In this document: positions 1 to 9,614 of the stretch, piece after piece | Layout of the letters: every line of letters starts with the position of its first letter | How positions within the stretch are numbered: the stretch's first letter is position 1 | From: an uncultured Bacteroidota bacterium | GTDB taxonomy: Bacteria > Bacteroidota > Bacteroidia > Chitinophagales > Chitinophagaceae | Assembly: GCA_903878475.1 (NCBI GenBank) | Contig: CAIRHQ010000112.1 | Location: 1 to 40,750 of the forward strand | DNA: 40,750 bases | Direction of reading: 5' to 3' | Program-made: the position numbers and the translations under genes | The notes under the pieces: model-generated | Databases searched by the model: none | The model's input: only the letters and a program-made list of their open reading frames with translations | What the model was told of the DNA's origin: nothing

Positions 1-1143
1 CTACACGGCCTCACCATGCACAGCGAACGTCCGGGGCACCGCATGTACGAACAATACCATCCCTTGGGGATCGTGGGCGTAATATCTGCTTTTAATTTCC
101 CGGTGGCCGTATGGAGCTGGAATAGTATGTTGGCATGGGTTTGCGGAGATGTTTGTGTTTGGAAACCAAGCGAAAAAGCACCCCTTTGTGGGATCGCTTG
201 CCAACAGATCATTCAATCGGTCTTCAAGAAAAATCAGGTACCCGAAGGCGTTAGTAATATCATTTCAGGAGGAAGAGAAGTGGGCGAATGGATGAGCCAG
301 GATACCCGCATTGCGTTGGTTTCCGCTACCGGTAGTACCCGCATGGGTAAGGCAGTAGGCGCAGCGGTTGGGCAACGACTGGGCAGAAGTTTACTGGAAC
401 TGGGGGGCAACAATGCCATCATCATTTCGGCAGATGCCGACCTCGACATGGCCCTGATTGGCGCTGTGTTTGGTGCCGTAGGAACTGCCGGACAACGCTG
501 TACCAGCACCCGCAGACTCATCATTCATGAAAAAGTGTATAATAAATTCAGGGATAAACTGGTGCATGCTTATCAGCAATTGAAGATCGGCGACCCCCTC
601 AATACAAAAAATCATGTGGGACCGCTGATTGATCAGGATGCTGTAGCGATGTACCTCGACAGTATAGAAAAATGTAAAGCCGCAGGCGGAAATTTCATTG
701 TGGAAGGAGGCGTACTGAAAGGCAAGGCCTATACCAGTGGTTGCTATGTGAAACCCTGCATCGCGGAAGCTAAGAACCATTTCCCGGTTGTTCAACACGA
801 AACCTTCGCTCCTATTCTGTACCTCATGAAATACAAAACCATGGACGAAGCCATTGCACTTCAAAATGGAGTACCACAGGGTTTGTCATCGGCCATCATG
901 ACCAATAATTTGCGCGAAGCCGAGCATTTTCTTTCTACTGCGGGCAGCGATTGTGGCATTGCCAACGTGAATATTGGCACCTCAGGTGCAGAGATCGGTG
1001 GGGCATTTGGTGGTGAAAAAGAGACTGGCGGAGGAAGAGAAAGCGGTAGTGATGCCTGGAAAGTTTATATGCGCCGTCAAACCAATACCATCAATTACAC
1101 CCGAAATTTACCCCTAGCCCAGGGCATTAAATTTAATTTGTAA
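1..1143 (+). CDS. ALDH7-type aldehyde dehydrogenase, 5' truncated by window edge
   Basis: NAD(P)-dependent aldehyde dehydrogenase of the ALDH7 (antiquitin, alpha-aminoadipic semialdehyde dehydrogenase) family; in lysine catabolism this family oxidises aminoadipate semialdehyde to aminoadipate. The frame is open from base 1, before the first ATG at 16, so the gene starts outside the window; roughly 130 N-terminal residues of a ~510-residue protein are missing. Visible motifs are the ALDH7-typical ERPGHRM segment, [11 protein letters not shown], the WKPSEK cofactor-binding segment, LELGGNN with the general-base Glu, and [12 protein letters not shown] with the catalytic Cys. It ends at TAA 1141-1143 and is followed by an independent promoter. 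The family call is strong. The exact substrate is inferred from family resemblance; succinyl- or betaine-aldehyde dehydrogenases are less likely because of the GQRCTSTRR context. Confidence 0.92.
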   Translation, partial: LHGLTMHSERPGHRMYEQYHPLGIVGVISAFNFPVAVWSWNSMLAWVCGDVCVWKPSEKAPLCGIACQQIIQSVFKKNQVPEGVSNIISGGREVGEWMSQDTRIALVSATGSTRMGKAVGAAVGQRLGRSLLELGGNNAIIISADADLDMALIGAVFGAVGTAGQRCTSTRRLIIHEKVYNKFRDKLVHAYQQLKIGDPLNTKNHVGPLIDQDAVAMYLDSIEKCKAAGGNFIVEGGVLKGKAYTSGCYVKPCIAEAKNHFPVVQHETFAPILYLMKYKTMDEAIALQNGVPQGLSSAIMTNNLREAEHFLSTAGSDCGIANVNIGTSGAEIGGAFGGEKETGGGRESGSDAWKVYMRRQTNTINYTRNLPLAQGIKFNL

Positions 1144-1169
1144 ATATTTGCCAATAAAAGGTAAGCGGC

Positions 1170-1200
1170 TTTGCCAGTTAATACCCTAGGTTTATTTTCG
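1170..1200 (+). promoter_or_regulatory. Bacteroidota-type promoter for the subtilase gene
   Basis: TTTG at 1170-1173, then exactly 19 bases, then TATTTTCG at 1193-1200. This fits the Bacteroidota -33/-7 consensus TTTG-N19-TAnnTTTG with one mismatch. It lies 20 bases before the ATG at 1220, leaving a short leader. No Shine-Dalgarno sequence is evident in the leader. Confidence 0.5.
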
Positions 1201-1219
1201 CTAATATAAAATACACAAT

Positions 1220-2908
1220 ATGAACAAGACCTTTAATTTACTGATCGGTGCACTCAGTGTGTGTGCCAGTTCATTTGCCCAAACAGCAGCTGTGCCTAAA
1301 AGCTGGCATATGCTGGATAAAGAAGCCAGTGGATTTTACGGAATCAGTGCCGACAAAGCATATGATTTCATTAAAAGTAAGAACCTGAAAAGCAAGACCG
1401 TGGTGGTTGCTGTGATCGATAGCGGAATTGATACCCTGCACGAAGACCTGAAAGCCATCTTATGGACCAACCCAGGAGAGATACCCGGCAATGGCATTGA
1501 TGATGATAAGAACGGGTACATCGATGATGTACACGGATGGAATTTTATTGGCGGTAAAGATGGTAGAAATGTAAAAGAAGACAGCTACGAAGCTGCAAGG
1601 GTTTACCATGCACTGAAAGGAAAATGGGGTGGCAAAGAAGTTGATCTGTCTAATTTGACCGCTGCTGAAAAAACTGAATACAATATTTTCAAAAAAGCAG
1701 AACTAAAAATAATTGGTGATGGAGATGCTGGCGGAGCCGATATTGACATGCTGAAGCGCATCAAAATAGGCTTATTCAAAAGCGATAGCGTATTGAAAAT
1801 AGCCCTGGAAAAAGAGGTATTTACCGGCAAAGAACTGGAAAGTTTCGCCGCACGCAATGATGATGAAAGAAAAGCCAAGACAGGCTTACTGGGATTGATG
1901 AAAGGCAATGATGCATTGGACCAGACCAATAAGGAATTCCTCGACGGACTTGTTGAATATATTGCAGGAGAAGAAAGAAAAGCAGATGCTAAAAATACCC
2001 CTCCTATTGCATATCGCAAAGACATTGTAAAAGATGATGAAACCAATCTGAATGACCGTTTCTATGGCAATAACGATATCATGTCTGCTACACCCATGCA
2101 CGGTACACATTGTTCCGGTATCATTGGAGCCATTCGCGGAAATGGGAAAGGCATGGATGGCATCGCTGATAATGTTCGCATCATGATGGTACGTGCCGTA
2201 CCTGATGGTGATGAACATGATAAGGATATCGCCAATGCTATCCGTTATGCGGTTGACAATGGTGCACAGATCATCAGCATGAGCTTTGGAAAAGATTTCT
2301 CTCCACAAAAGCAATGGGTAGATGATGCTTTCCGCTATGCAGAAAGCAAGAATGTATTGCTGGTGCATGCAGCCGGCAACGATAGCAAGAATGTGGATAC
2401 TGCCGATAATTTCCCCAATCCGATTTTTGTTGACGGAAAAGGAAGGGCAGGTAATGTGATCACCGTGGGTGCCAGTTCTGGCAATGACCCTAAGAAAGGC
2501 GGCCTCACTGCTTCGTTCAGTAATTATGGCAAACAAGAAGTGGATGTGTTCTCACCAGGACAACAGATCTACTCTACCCTGCCCGGTGGCAACACGTATG
2601 GCAACTTAAGCGGAACCAGTATGGCTTGTCCGCTGGTAGCCGGTATCGCAGCCCTCACGCTCGAATACTTCCCTACGCTTTCTGCCAAACAATTAAAACA
2701 AGTGATCGAAAAATCTGCACAGTCGCCCGGTGTTAAAGTAAGAAAACCAGGCTCTGATGAAATGGTTGACCTGAATGAAATTTCAAAAACAGGCGGTATC
2801 GTAAATGTTTACGAAGCCGTTAAACTGGCCAGTACCATGAAAGGCGAGTTAAAACCTGGAAAGGAAGTCTTGCCAAAACCAAAAATGGTGAAAAGTAAAA
2901 AAGGATAA
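1220..2908 (+). CDS. Secreted S8 family (subtilisin-like) serine peptidase
   Basis: 562-residue exported serine protease of the subtilase family. An N-terminal Sec signal peptide (MNKTFNLLIGALSVCASSFAQ) ends at residues 20-21. The catalytic triad is complete: Asp67 in VAVIDSGID, His294 in HGTHCSG, and Ser467 in GTSMACPLVAG. The Asp-to-His distance, about 227 residues, is far longer than in classical subtilisins; the insert from about residue 110 to 280 is Lys/Glu/Asp rich, as in several Bacteroidota subtilases. The oxyanion-hole Asn sits in HAAGNDSKN. A Lys-rich tail (KPKMVKSKKG) follows the catalytic domain and there is no type IX sorting domain, so a periplasmic or outer-surface location is more likely than T9SS secretion. 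It has its own promoter and a strong terminator, so it is probably monocistronic. Confidence 0.93.
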   Translation: MNKTFNLLIGALSVCASSFAQTAAVPKSWHMLDKEASGFYGISADKAYDFIKSKNLKSKTVVVAVIDSGIDTLHEDLKAILWTNPGEIPGNGIDDDKNGYIDDVHGWNFIGGKDGRNVKEDSYEAARVYHALKGKWGGKEVDLSNLTAAEKTEYNIFKKAELKIIGDGDAGGADIDMLKRIKIGLFKSDSVLKIALEKEVFTGKELESFAARNDDERKAKTGLLGLMKGNDALDQTNKEFLDGLVEYIAGEERKADAKNTPPIAYRKDIVKDDETNLNDRFYGNNDIMSATPMHGTHCSGIIGAIRGNGKGMDGIADNVRIMMVRAVPDGDEHDKDIANAIRYAVDNGAQIISMSFGKDFSPQKQWVDDAFRYAESKNVLLVHAAGNDSKNVDTADNFPNPIFVDGKGRAGNVITVGASSGNDPKKGGLTASFSNYGKQEVDVFSPGQQIYSTLPGGNTYGNLSGTSMACPLVAGIAALTLEYFPTLSAKQLKQVIEKSAQSPGVKVRKPGSDEMVDLNEISKTGGIVNVYEAVKLASTMKGELKPGKEVLPKPKMVKSKKG

Positions 2909-2923
2909 TCTCTCCATATTTAC

Positions 2924-2961
2924 AAAGCGTTTACTCTGACCAGAAAGAGTAAACGCTTTTT
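2924..2961 (+). terminator. Rho-independent terminator of the subtilase gene
   Basis: A 14-bp perfect stem (2924-2937 with 2946-2959) around an 8-base loop, ending in a T-run at 2957-2961. It lies 16 bases after the subtilase stop. The A-rich left edge could give some termination on the other strand too. Confidence 0.85.
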
Positions 2962-2981
2962 GCATTCTAAATTAAAAGCAC

Positions 2982-3500
2982 ATGCCAAAACCTAACCCCG
3001 ATCAATACCCCCCGTATTTCGACCGCTATATCAGTCTGGTGGTAGAACCCGATTGCTACCAAGCATTCCAGCAACAAGCTGAATGGATTCCCGAATTCCT
3101 GAACGCCATTTCTGAAGCACAAAGCCTGTTTGCTTATGCCCCCGGAAAATGGACAATAAAGGAATTGATGCAACACATCATCGATTGTGAGCGAATATTC
3201 TGTTACCGGGCTTTGTGTATTGCACGAAAAGAAACCGTTTCGCTTCCGGGCTTTGATGAAGATGCTTATGCGGCTGCATCTGCTGCCAATGACAGATCAT
3301 GGAAAAGCTTAACAGATGAATTTTTGCTGCTTCGTAAAACCACTGAAATATTGTTCAGTAGTTTTTCTGAAGAGGCTTTACAGTTTTCCGGACTCAGCAG
3401 CAATAAACCCATCACCGTAAATAGCATCGGCTTTATTTTGGTTGGGCATGTTATCCATCATGTTGAAGTGCTGAGAAAAAGGTACCTATCTGCACAATAG
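2982..3500 (+). CDS. DinB family protein (DinB_2 four-helix metal-binding fold)
   Basis: 172-residue cytoplasmic protein of the DinB/YfiT-like superfamily. These are four-helix bundles that bind a divalent metal through three His residues; several are thiol-dependent transferases or hydrolases, but most are uncharacterised. Visible hallmarks are the APGKWTIKELMQHIIDCER segment (about residues 46-65) with the first ligand His, the catalytic-core-like FDEDAY motif, and a C-terminal GHVIHHVEVLRKRYL segment with the other His ligands. The start is ATG 2982. It lies between two terminators and so appears to be a single-gene unit. A specific substrate cannot be assigned. Confidence 0.85.
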   Translation: MPKPNPDQYPPYFDRYISLVVEPDCYQAFQQQAEWIPEFLNAISEAQSLFAYAPGKWTIKELMQHIIDCERIFCYRALCIARKETVSLPGFDEDAYAAASAANDRSWKSLTDEFLLLRKTTEILFSSFSEEALQFSGLSSNKPITVNSIGFILVGHVIHHVEVLRKRYLSAQ

Positions 3501-3512
3501 AACATTCAAATA

Positions 3513-3553
3513 AAAAAGATGCCGTCTAGCCCAAGGCTAGACGGCATCTTTTT
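3513..3553. terminator. Bidirectional Rho-independent terminator
   Basis: An 18-bp perfect stem (3513-3530 with 3536-3553) around a 5-base loop, with A-run on the left and T-run on the right. It sits between the convergent DinB (+) and Prc (-) genes and can serve both. Confidence 0.92.
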
Positions 3554-3569
3554 ATGCTTATATAACTAC

Positions 3570-5735
3570 TTACAAATTACTCTTTACCGTATTGGCCTGA
3601 TTGATCATACGGTTGATCACTTTTACTGACTCATCAATATAAATATCATTGCTGAGGTTGTTCAGCCATTTGGTATTCTTGTCAATTTTCTCTTTGGTCT
3701 TATTGATAACTACTGTATCCACTGCAATATTGGTCACTTTGAGTGCATTACTCAGTTTGGAAAGATCATCCAGTTCCTTATAAGTGGCATTCAGTTTTTT
3801 CTTCTCTTCACGGTATTTATTATAATTCAATGAATACTTTTTGTCGCTGTATTGATTCAACCACTCAATATCCGATTTGATCTTACTGAATGTGTTGTTC
3901 ATTTTGATCTCTTCATTAACATTATTTATCACCAGGTCATTGCTGATGGTACTGGTCCAGGTTTTGTAATCGGCCTTACCGATCTCATCCCAGGACAATG
4001 CAGACGGGTTGTCTTTTTCACGAAACTTAAGGTATTCCATCCTGTCTGGCAGAACGATATCCGGTGTAACTCCTCTCAACTGAGTAGCTCCTCCATTGAT
4101 GCGATAAAATTTCTGTAGGGTCAGTTTGATGCTGCCAAGATCCTCTGATTTATTGGTAGTGAACATTGAATTATCCGATTCGGGATTCAGGGGAATGCTG
4201 CGCTGAACGGTTCCTTTACCGTAAGTAGATGTACTGCCGATAATGATCCCGCGTTTATAATCCTGAATCGCTGCAGCAAAGATCTCTGAAGCACTGGCAC
4301 TGAATTCATCTACCAGCACGGTAAGCGGGCCGCTGTATGCAACGCTCTTGTCCTTGTCTTTCCACTGGTAAGGCTTTTCTTCCCTTCCCTGCACGATACA
4401 GATTGGACCGTCTTCAATAAACAATCCGGCCATTTTTACCACTTCAGGTAAAGAACCACCACCATTGCTTCTCAGGTCGAGCACGATACCCTCCACATGT
4501 TCAGCTTTTAATTTTTCGATCTCTTTCGCAACATCTTCCGAACATTTTGGCGCAGTGGGGTCATCAAAATTTACATAGAACTCGGGTAGATAAATATAAC
4601 CTACTTTATGGTCGCCATTGATGATGGCGCTTCTGGCAAAAGTATCATCCAGTTTGATCTCGTCGCGAAGCAACGATACCACTTTGGTACTGCCATCGTT
4701 TCTTTTTATGGTAAGTCGCACTTCAGAACCTTTTTGTGCACCCCTGATCAGTTTAACAGCATCCGTCACAGCATAACCTGTAACATCCACTGGCTCAGCT
4801 TTACCTTCGCCTATTTTAATGATCTCATCATCGATCCTGATCTCGCCACTTTTCCATGCGGGCATACCGGTGATAAGACTGGCGATCTTGATTTTGCCAT
4901 CATCATCTTTCAATTGTGCGCCAATACCGAAAAAACTTCCGCTCATTGATTCATCAAATGAACGTTTGTCAATGGGTGGCATATAGTTGGTATGCGGATC
5001 CATACTACCGGTGATCGTATTCACGAATGTGCTGAAATTCTCATCCGTTGTTTCATGTGTTTTTTTATTGGCGAACAATCTTTCGATCTGTTTGCGCACC
5101 ACATCCCTCGCTTCCCTTTCCAGGGTGCTATCGGCTTTCATTACAAAATCCTTAGTGTTCTTATTTTTTTCACGGTCATCCTGCAATTCAGAATATTTCA
5201 CCAGTGAATAATATTTCAAACGTTTCCTCCAGCTGTCGGTACGATCTGCTTCTGATTTGGGGAAGCTCAGTTTCTCGGGTTCTAATTCAATATTCTCATC
5301 TTTATTAAAATCGAATGGCTTTGCCAATAAGTCTTTATACAATATCGACACTTCATTCAATCGTTTCAGATAGAGATCATTGATCACAAAGAAAGATTCC
5401 AGATCGGCACCGTGGATCTCATCATCGATCTTATTCTCAAATTTTTTGAAAGCATCGATATCCGATTGCAGAAAGATATTCCTGTCATCATCCATTGCTT
5501 CGGTGAATTTTTTGAGGATCATTTTGGAAAAAGCATCGTCGATCTTTTTCGGACTGTAATGCCCCTGCTCTAACATGATGCCTACATTGCGGAGTACCTT
5601 GGCATATTTCGATTTAGGGTTGTCGTTATCTGTCTTTCCCTGCGTAGAGAAGGCAATGAACAGGCTGGCCCCGGTCAGCACCAGTATCACCGGAATGAAT
5701 TTCTTACTCATCATAAATTGTGCAATTTTTTGCAT
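3570..5735 (-). CDS. prc: Carboxy-terminal processing (tail-specific) protease, S41 family
   Basis: 721-residue periplasmic protease of the Prc/Tsp branch of peptidase family S41, which degrades proteins by recognising their C-termini and affects envelope proteins and peptidoglycan hydrolases. It starts with an uncleaved-looking N-terminal hydrophobic segment (KKFIPVILVLTGASLFIAF), followed by the helical N-terminal domain typical of Prc. A PDZ domain lies around residues 245-335 (GIGAQLKDDDGKIKIASL and following). The Ser/Lys dyad is in FSASASEIF (Ser about 481) and TYGKGTVQ (Lys about 507). A charged C-terminal helical domain (DUF3340-like) runs from about 560 to the end. Length and order match Tsp. 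A nearby second Met (residues 8-9, MMSKK) is an alternative start. It shares the bidirectional terminator with the DinB gene. Confidence 0.93.
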   Translation of the reverse strand: MQKIAQFMMSKKFIPVILVLTGASLFIAFSTQGKTDNDNPKSKYAKVLRNVGIMLEQGHYSPKKIDDAFSKMILKKFTEAMDDDRNIFLQSDIDAFKKFENKIDDEIHGADLESFFVINDLYLKRLNEVSILYKDLLAKPFDFNKDENIELEPEKLSFPKSEADRTDSWRKRLKYYSLVKYSELQDDREKNKNTKDFVMKADSTLEREARDVVRKQIERLFANKKTHETTDENFSTFVNTITGSMDPHTNYMPPIDKRSFDESMSGSFFGIGAQLKDDDGKIKIASLITGMPAWKSGEIRIDDEIIKIGEGKAEPVDVTGYAVTDAVKLIRGAQKGSEVRLTIKRNDGSTKVVSLLRDEIKLDDTFARSAIINGDHKVGYIYLPEFYVNFDDPTAPKCSEDVAKEIEKLKAEHVEGIVLDLRSNGGGSLPEVVKMAGLFIEDGPICIVQGREEKPYQWKDKDKSVAYSGPLTVLVDEFSASASEIFAAAIQDYKRGIIIGSTSTYGKGTVQRSIPLNPESDNSMFTTNKSEDLGSIKLTLQKFYRINGGATQLRGVTPDIVLPDRMEYLKFREKDNPSALSWDEIGKADYKTWTSTISNDLVINNVNEEIKMNNTFSKIKSDIEWLNQYSDKKYSLNYNKYREEKKKLNATYKELDDLSKLSNALKVTNIAVDTVVINKTKEKIDKNTKWLNNLSNDIYIDESVKVINRMINQANTVKSNL

Positions 5736-5874
5736 GTTGTAAAAATAAAGGAAAACACCGTGTTTCTATTTAATGAAAACGCCTGCAAGTGAATAATGTT
5801 TTGTTAAAGGCTTTTTTCGGAAAATAATCGTGATGAATGGTAAAAAAAATACTAGCTGATCCCATTTAATTCAC

Positions 5875-5907
5875 AAAAAAACAATTCCCGGCGATTAAAC
5901 CGGGAAT
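5875..5907 (-). terminator. Rho-independent terminator of tRNA-His
   Basis: Read on the minus strand: an 8-bp perfect stem (5900-5907 with 5884-5891) around an 8-base loop, followed by TG and a run of seven T (complement of A 5875-5881). It lies immediately downstream of tRNA-His. I see no gene or clear signal between it and the start of prc (5736-5874). Confidence 0.82.
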
Positions 5908-5911
5908 GTTG

Positions 5912-5986
5912 GGTAACCAATGGGGCTCGAACCCACGACCCTCAGAATCACAATCTGATGCTCTAACCAACTGAGCTATGGCTACC
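5912..5986 (-). tRNA. tRNA-His (anticodon GTG)
   Basis: A 75-base cloverleaf on the minus strand. The acceptor stem has eight bases, including the His-specific extra G(-1), paired with C73. D-arm GCTC/GAGC, anticodon stem TCAGA/TCTGA with loop TTGTGAT giving anticodon GTG, T-arm GTGGG/CCCAT with TTCGAGC loop. CCA is not encoded (the next bases are CAA). It has its own promoter and terminator. Confidence 0.97.
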
Positions 5987-5999
5987 GTATTGAGGACGG

Positions 6000-6030
6000 C
6001 AAAAATAAAGAAATTCGCGGCTTATTCAAA
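6000..6030 (-). promoter_or_regulatory. Consensus Bacteroidota promoter of tRNA-His
   Basis: On the minus strand TTTG (6030-6027), exactly 19 bases, then TATTTTTG (6007-6000): a full match to TTTG-N19-TAnnTTTG. It ends 13 bases before the first tRNA base, the expected distance for a start near the mature 5' end. This is the clearest promoter in the window and supports the phylum assignment. Confidence 0.8.
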
Positions 6031-6103
6031 ATTACATTTCAAAAAATGAGCAGCCTTCTTGCTGCAAGCGGCTGGAATGCCTGAGTTTACTAATTTAATG
6101 CTG

Positions 6104-6111
6104 TAGTTTTG
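6104..6111 (+). promoter_or_regulatory. Probable -7 element for the DUF445 gene
   Basis: TAGTTTTG matches TAnnTTTG and lies 22 bases before the ATG at 6134. No good TTTG is found 19 bases upstream, so only the -7 half is supported. Confidence 0.35.
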
Positions 6112-6133
6112 CAGCCGCAACAGCACCTAATAT

Positions 6134-6742
6134 ATGACTTGGACCCATTATATTTTTCCGGTAATTATTTCTGCATTTACAGGTTGGGTAACTACCTGGA
6201 TCGCCATCAAGATGCTATTCCATCCACGTGATCCCATCAATATCCTGGGCATCAAGATCCAGGGTATCTTCCCTAAGAACCAGAAGCTGATTGCCCAAAA
6301 GCTGGGCCAGGTGGTGAGTCGTGAGTTGCTTTCATTTGCGGAGATCGAAAAAAAAGTGACCGATCCGGAGAATCTTAGCAAACTGAAACCCGAAATAGAA
6401 AAACATATCGACAGCTTTTTACGCGACAAATTAAAAGATACCTTTCCCATGCTGTCGATGTTCATCGGCGATAAAACCATCAACCAGTTAAAAGCCGCTT
6501 TTTTGATGGAACTGGAAAGCCTTTTCCCGGTACTCATGAAAAGCTATATGACCAAACTGGAGCAGGAACTTGATCTGGAAAAAATTGTAACCGAAAAAGT
6601 AGCCAGTTTTTCTTCCAATAAGCTAGAAGATATCCTGAACCAGATTACCAAAAAGGAATTCAAGTTCCTGGAACTGGTGGGTGCCGTTTTTGGGATGATG
6701 ATCGGTATTGTACAAGTACTCGTACAAAGCTTCATACATTAA
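6134..6742 (+). CDS. DUF445 family membrane protein
   Basis: 202-residue inner-membrane protein of the DUF445 (YheB-like) family, whose biochemical role is unknown. The N-terminal membrane helix (about residues 5-27, ending in WIAIKMLFHPRDP) is followed by the family-typical GIFPKNQKLIAQKLGQVV segment. A long helical, charged middle region follows, then a C-terminal membrane helix (about 178-200, VGAVFGMMIGIVQVLVQSF). The protein would be held in the membrane at both ends with the helical part on one side. It stands alone between tRNA-His (opposite strand) and the receptor gene; no partner is suggested by context. Confidence 0.85.
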   Translation: MTWTHYIFPVIISAFTGWVTTWIAIKMLFHPRDPINILGIKIQGIFPKNQKLIAQKLGQVVSRELLSFAEIEKKVTDPENLSKLKPEIEKHIDSFLRDKLKDTFPMLSMFIGDKTINQLKAAFLMELESLFPVLMKSYMTKLEQELDLEKIVTEKVASFSSNKLEDILNQITKKEFKFLELVGAVFGMMIGIVQVLVQSFIH

Positions 6743-6872
6743 CATTTCTTTTAAACTTTTTACTGTTCCCCATGTTATATAGCCATTCATCAATGAATTG
6801 ACTGTAATCCGGTCATTTGCACTGACATTTGCCAAAATTTATAATCAGACAACTATTAAAACACAACTAGTA

Positions 6873-9512
6873 ATGTATAAGAAAATTTTATTACCTACCC
6901 TTCTTGCCCTACTATTCTTTACCCAGTCTGCCATAGCACAAATGCCAGGAGCAGGTCGTATGATGGGTGGACAGAACATGAATATGGGCCATTTTTATGG
7001 AAAGATATTGGATGCCGCCAATGGCAAACCCATGGATGCAGCCTCTGTTCAATTGATTCAAAGTAAGTTTGATACGGTTAGCAAGAAGAGAAAGGATGTA
7101 GTTGTTGCTGGAATGCTCAGCTCAAAGAAAGGAGAATTCAGCCTCGAGAACTTACCAATCATGGGTAGTTTCAAACTTAAGATCACGGCCATAGGCTATA
7201 AGACTCATGAGCAAAAAATTGCTTTTGAAATGAATATGAATGCTGCCAAAAATGGAGATTACAGCAGCATGCTCAATGCAGTGGATAAAGACCTAGGCAA
7301 TATCAAACTTGATATTGATGCCCAACAACTACAAAATGTAACGGTAACCGCCAGTAAGCCCATGCTTACGATGGGGATCGACCGCAAAATTTTCAATGTA
7401 GAGAAGAACCTTACCAGCGTAGGCGGAACAGCCGTTGATGTGATGAAGAATGTACCATCAGTGAATGTGGATATTGATGGAAATGTAAGTTTACGGAATG
7501 CAGCCCCTCAAATATTTGTAGATGGCCGCCCTACTACCCTTACCCTTGATCAGATCCCCGCTGATGATATTGCCAGCGTAGAGATCATCACCAACCCATC
7601 AGCTAAATTTGATGCCAGCGGTGGTGGAGCAGGTATCTTAAACATCGTACTCAAGAAGAACCGTAAAGCCGGATACAATGGAAATCTCCGTGCCAGTGTG
7701 GATTATCGCGGAAGGCCCGGTTTCGGCGGCGATTTCAACATCAAACAAAGTAAAGTGAATTTCTTTGCCGCTGGTATGCTGGGGGTAAGAAAATCGATCA
7801 GTACGGTAACGAGTAAACGCACAGACTTCCTTAATTCAGGTATTGCCAATCTTTCTCAAGACAATGCACCCGTAAACAATGGGGTGTTTGCATTTGGGCG
7901 ACTGGGGATGGATTATCTGATCGACAACCGTAATACACTCACCATTGGTGGTAATATCATGCACGGACATTTCGTAACCGACGACCAGATCAATATCTAC
8001 AGAGATACTGTAGGGGTTAATATTGTCCGCGACAGGGGAAGCCGTACCAGCAAAAATGTCGGCAATTTTAACAATGTGGGATCCACCCTTAGCTTCAAGC
8101 ATAATTTTGCGCGGGCCGGTAAGGAATGGACAGCAGATTTGAATTACAATTACAGCAAAAATGACAATACCGGCGATTACAACACCCAGTATTTTTATAT
8201 CAACAATAATCCCAAAACACCCGCCTATGTTGAACAAGCGAAAGGTGGTGGTACCAGCGGATTCTTTACCGTACAAACAGATTATGCCAACCCTTTCAAC
8301 AGCAAGATGAAGATTGAAGGCGGTATCAGGGCAGCGTTCCGAAACTTCACCAGCTTCAACGATAACTATATCCAGGTGAGTCCGGGCCAGTATATTTTAA
8401 TGAGCGGACTCAGCAACAATTATAAATTTGATGATGCCGTATATGCAGGTTATGCCACCTTTTCGCATCAACTTAAAAAGATAAACTACCAGTTAGGCTT
8501 ACGCGCCGAAAGTTCGGCTTATACAGGCGACCTGATCACTAAAACACAGCATTTTAAAACGAATTATCCGTTGAGCCTGTTTCCCAGTGCATTTGTTACT
8601 TACAAACTCACCGATAAACAAGACCTGCAGTTGAATTATTCCAGGAAGATCAATCGTCCTAATTTTTTCCAGCTGATCCCGTTCATCGATTATTCAGATT
8701 CACTGAATCTTTCTGTGGGTAATCCTAAACTGACACCCGAATTCACCAACCTACTGGAGATCTCTTATGCTAACCAGTATTCAACAGGTAATACATTCCT
8801 GGCCACTGCGTATATGCGCAATACCAATGATATGATCACCCGTTTTCAGTATAAGGATGCCAACCCAAATCCTGCTAAATTAGACAGTGTGATCATCAGT
8901 ACCTATGCCAATGCCAACAGGAGTTATACCGTAGGATTGGAACTTACCGGAAAGAATAAGGTCAGCAAATGGTGGGACCTGACCACCAACCTGAACCTGT
9001 TCAGTTCTACGATCCAAGCCGGCAACCTGGCGGGTGGTGTGAACAGCAATTTATTCAGTTGGTTTGCTAAGATCAATAACAACTTCAAACTTCCGAAGAA
9101 TTATTCTATTCAATTATCGGGTGATTATACAGCTAAAACACTGGTTGCACCCGGTGGAAGTGGTGGTGGAAGAATGGGAGGCGGTATGTTTGGCGGCGGT
9201 TCGCAGCCCAGTTCACAGGGATACATCAAACCTGTATATGGTGCCGATATCGCCCTCAAAAAAGAATTCCTGAAGAACAATGCAGCTTCACTTACCCTGC
9301 AGTTCAGCGATATCTTCCGTTCCAGGGTTTATGCTACACATGCTGAATCGCAGTATTTTGTTCAGGATAATGAACGCAGGCGCGATCCGCAAATGGTTCG
9401 CCTGAACTTCAACTGGCGTTTTGGTAAAATTGATGTGTCGCTCTTCAAAAGGAAGAACCTGAAAGGAGAAATGGAGAACATGCAGAATGCACAGCAGGGC
9501 ATGGGAAATTAA
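6873..9512 (+). CDS. TonB-dependent receptor, CarboxypepD-like plus plug plus outer-membrane barrel
   Basis: 879-residue outer-membrane receptor. I chose ATG 6873 because it begins a clean signal peptide (MYKKILLPTLLALLFFTQSAIAQ); an in-frame ATG at 6798 would add 25 residues before it. After a Met/Gly-rich mature N-terminus comes a carboxypeptidase-regulatory-like beta domain (about 35-125). A TonB plug follows (about 150-260, VTVTASKP to VEIITNPSAKFDASGGGAGI). The rest is a long aromatic-rich barrel of the OMP_b-brl_3 type. A Gly/Met-rich loop (GGGRMGGGMFGGGS) lies near residue 765. No SusD partner or transporter is adjacent, so the ligand cannot be inferred; the family includes TonB-linked receptors for metals, peptides or glycans. 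It ends in a strong terminator. Confidence 0.92.
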   Translation: MYKKILLPTLLALLFFTQSAIAQMPGAGRMMGGQNMNMGHFYGKILDAANGKPMDAASVQLIQSKFDTVSKKRKDVVVAGMLSSKKGEFSLENLPIMGSFKLKITAIGYKTHEQKIAFEMNMNAAKNGDYSSMLNAVDKDLGNIKLDIDAQQLQNVTVTASKPMLTMGIDRKIFNVEKNLTSVGGTAVDVMKNVPSVNVDIDGNVSLRNAAPQIFVDGRPTTLTLDQIPADDIASVEIITNPSAKFDASGGGAGILNIVLKKNRKAGYNGNLRASVDYRGRPGFGGDFNIKQSKVNFFAAGMLGVRKSISTVTSKRTDFLNSGIANLSQDNAPVNNGVFAFGRLGMDYLIDNRNTLTIGGNIMHGHFVTDDQINIYRDTVGVNIVRDRGSRTSKNVGNFNNVGSTLSFKHNFARAGKEWTADLNYNYSKNDNTGDYNTQYFYINNNPKTPAYVEQAKGGGTSGFFTVQTDYANPFNSKMKIEGGIRAAFRNFTSFNDNYIQVSPGQYILMSGLSNNYKFDDAVYAGYATFSHQLKKINYQLGLRAESSAYTGDLITKTQHFKTNYPLSLFPSAFVTYKLTDKQDLQLNYSRKINRPNFFQLIPFIDYSDSLNLSVGNPKLTPEFTNLLEISYANQYSTGNTFLATAYMRNTNDMITRFQYKDANPNPAKLDSVIISTYANANRSYTVGLELTGKNKVSKWWDLTTNLNLFSSTIQAGNLAGGVNSNLFSWFAKINNNFKLPKNYSIQLSGDYTAKTLVAPGGSGGGRMGGGMFGGGSQPSSQGYIKPVYGADIALKKEFLKNNAASLTLQFSDIFRSRVYATHAESQYFVQDNERRRDPQMVRLNFNWRFGKIDVSLFKRKNLKGEMENMQNAQQGMGN

Positions 9513-9540
9513 CCAGATCAGTATAAATCTCAATATAATG

Positions 9541-9571
9541 AGCAGTACAAAATTTTGTACTGCTTTTTTTA
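9541..9571 (+). terminator. Rho-independent terminator of the receptor gene
   Basis: A 12-bp self-complementary stem (AGCAGTACAAAA with TTTTGTACTGCT, 9541-9564) with almost no loop as written, followed by a T-run to about 9571. In practice the inner A/T pairs would open to form the loop. Confidence 0.82.
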
Positions 9572-9614
9572 TTTGCAGGGATAATTAGCTTTAATTTGCT
9601 TACAAATTTTATCG

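Noticed and set aside
1886-2536. 216-codon open frame on - inside the subtilase gene
   Set aside because: Antisense to the catalytic domain of a complete subtilase; no independent support.
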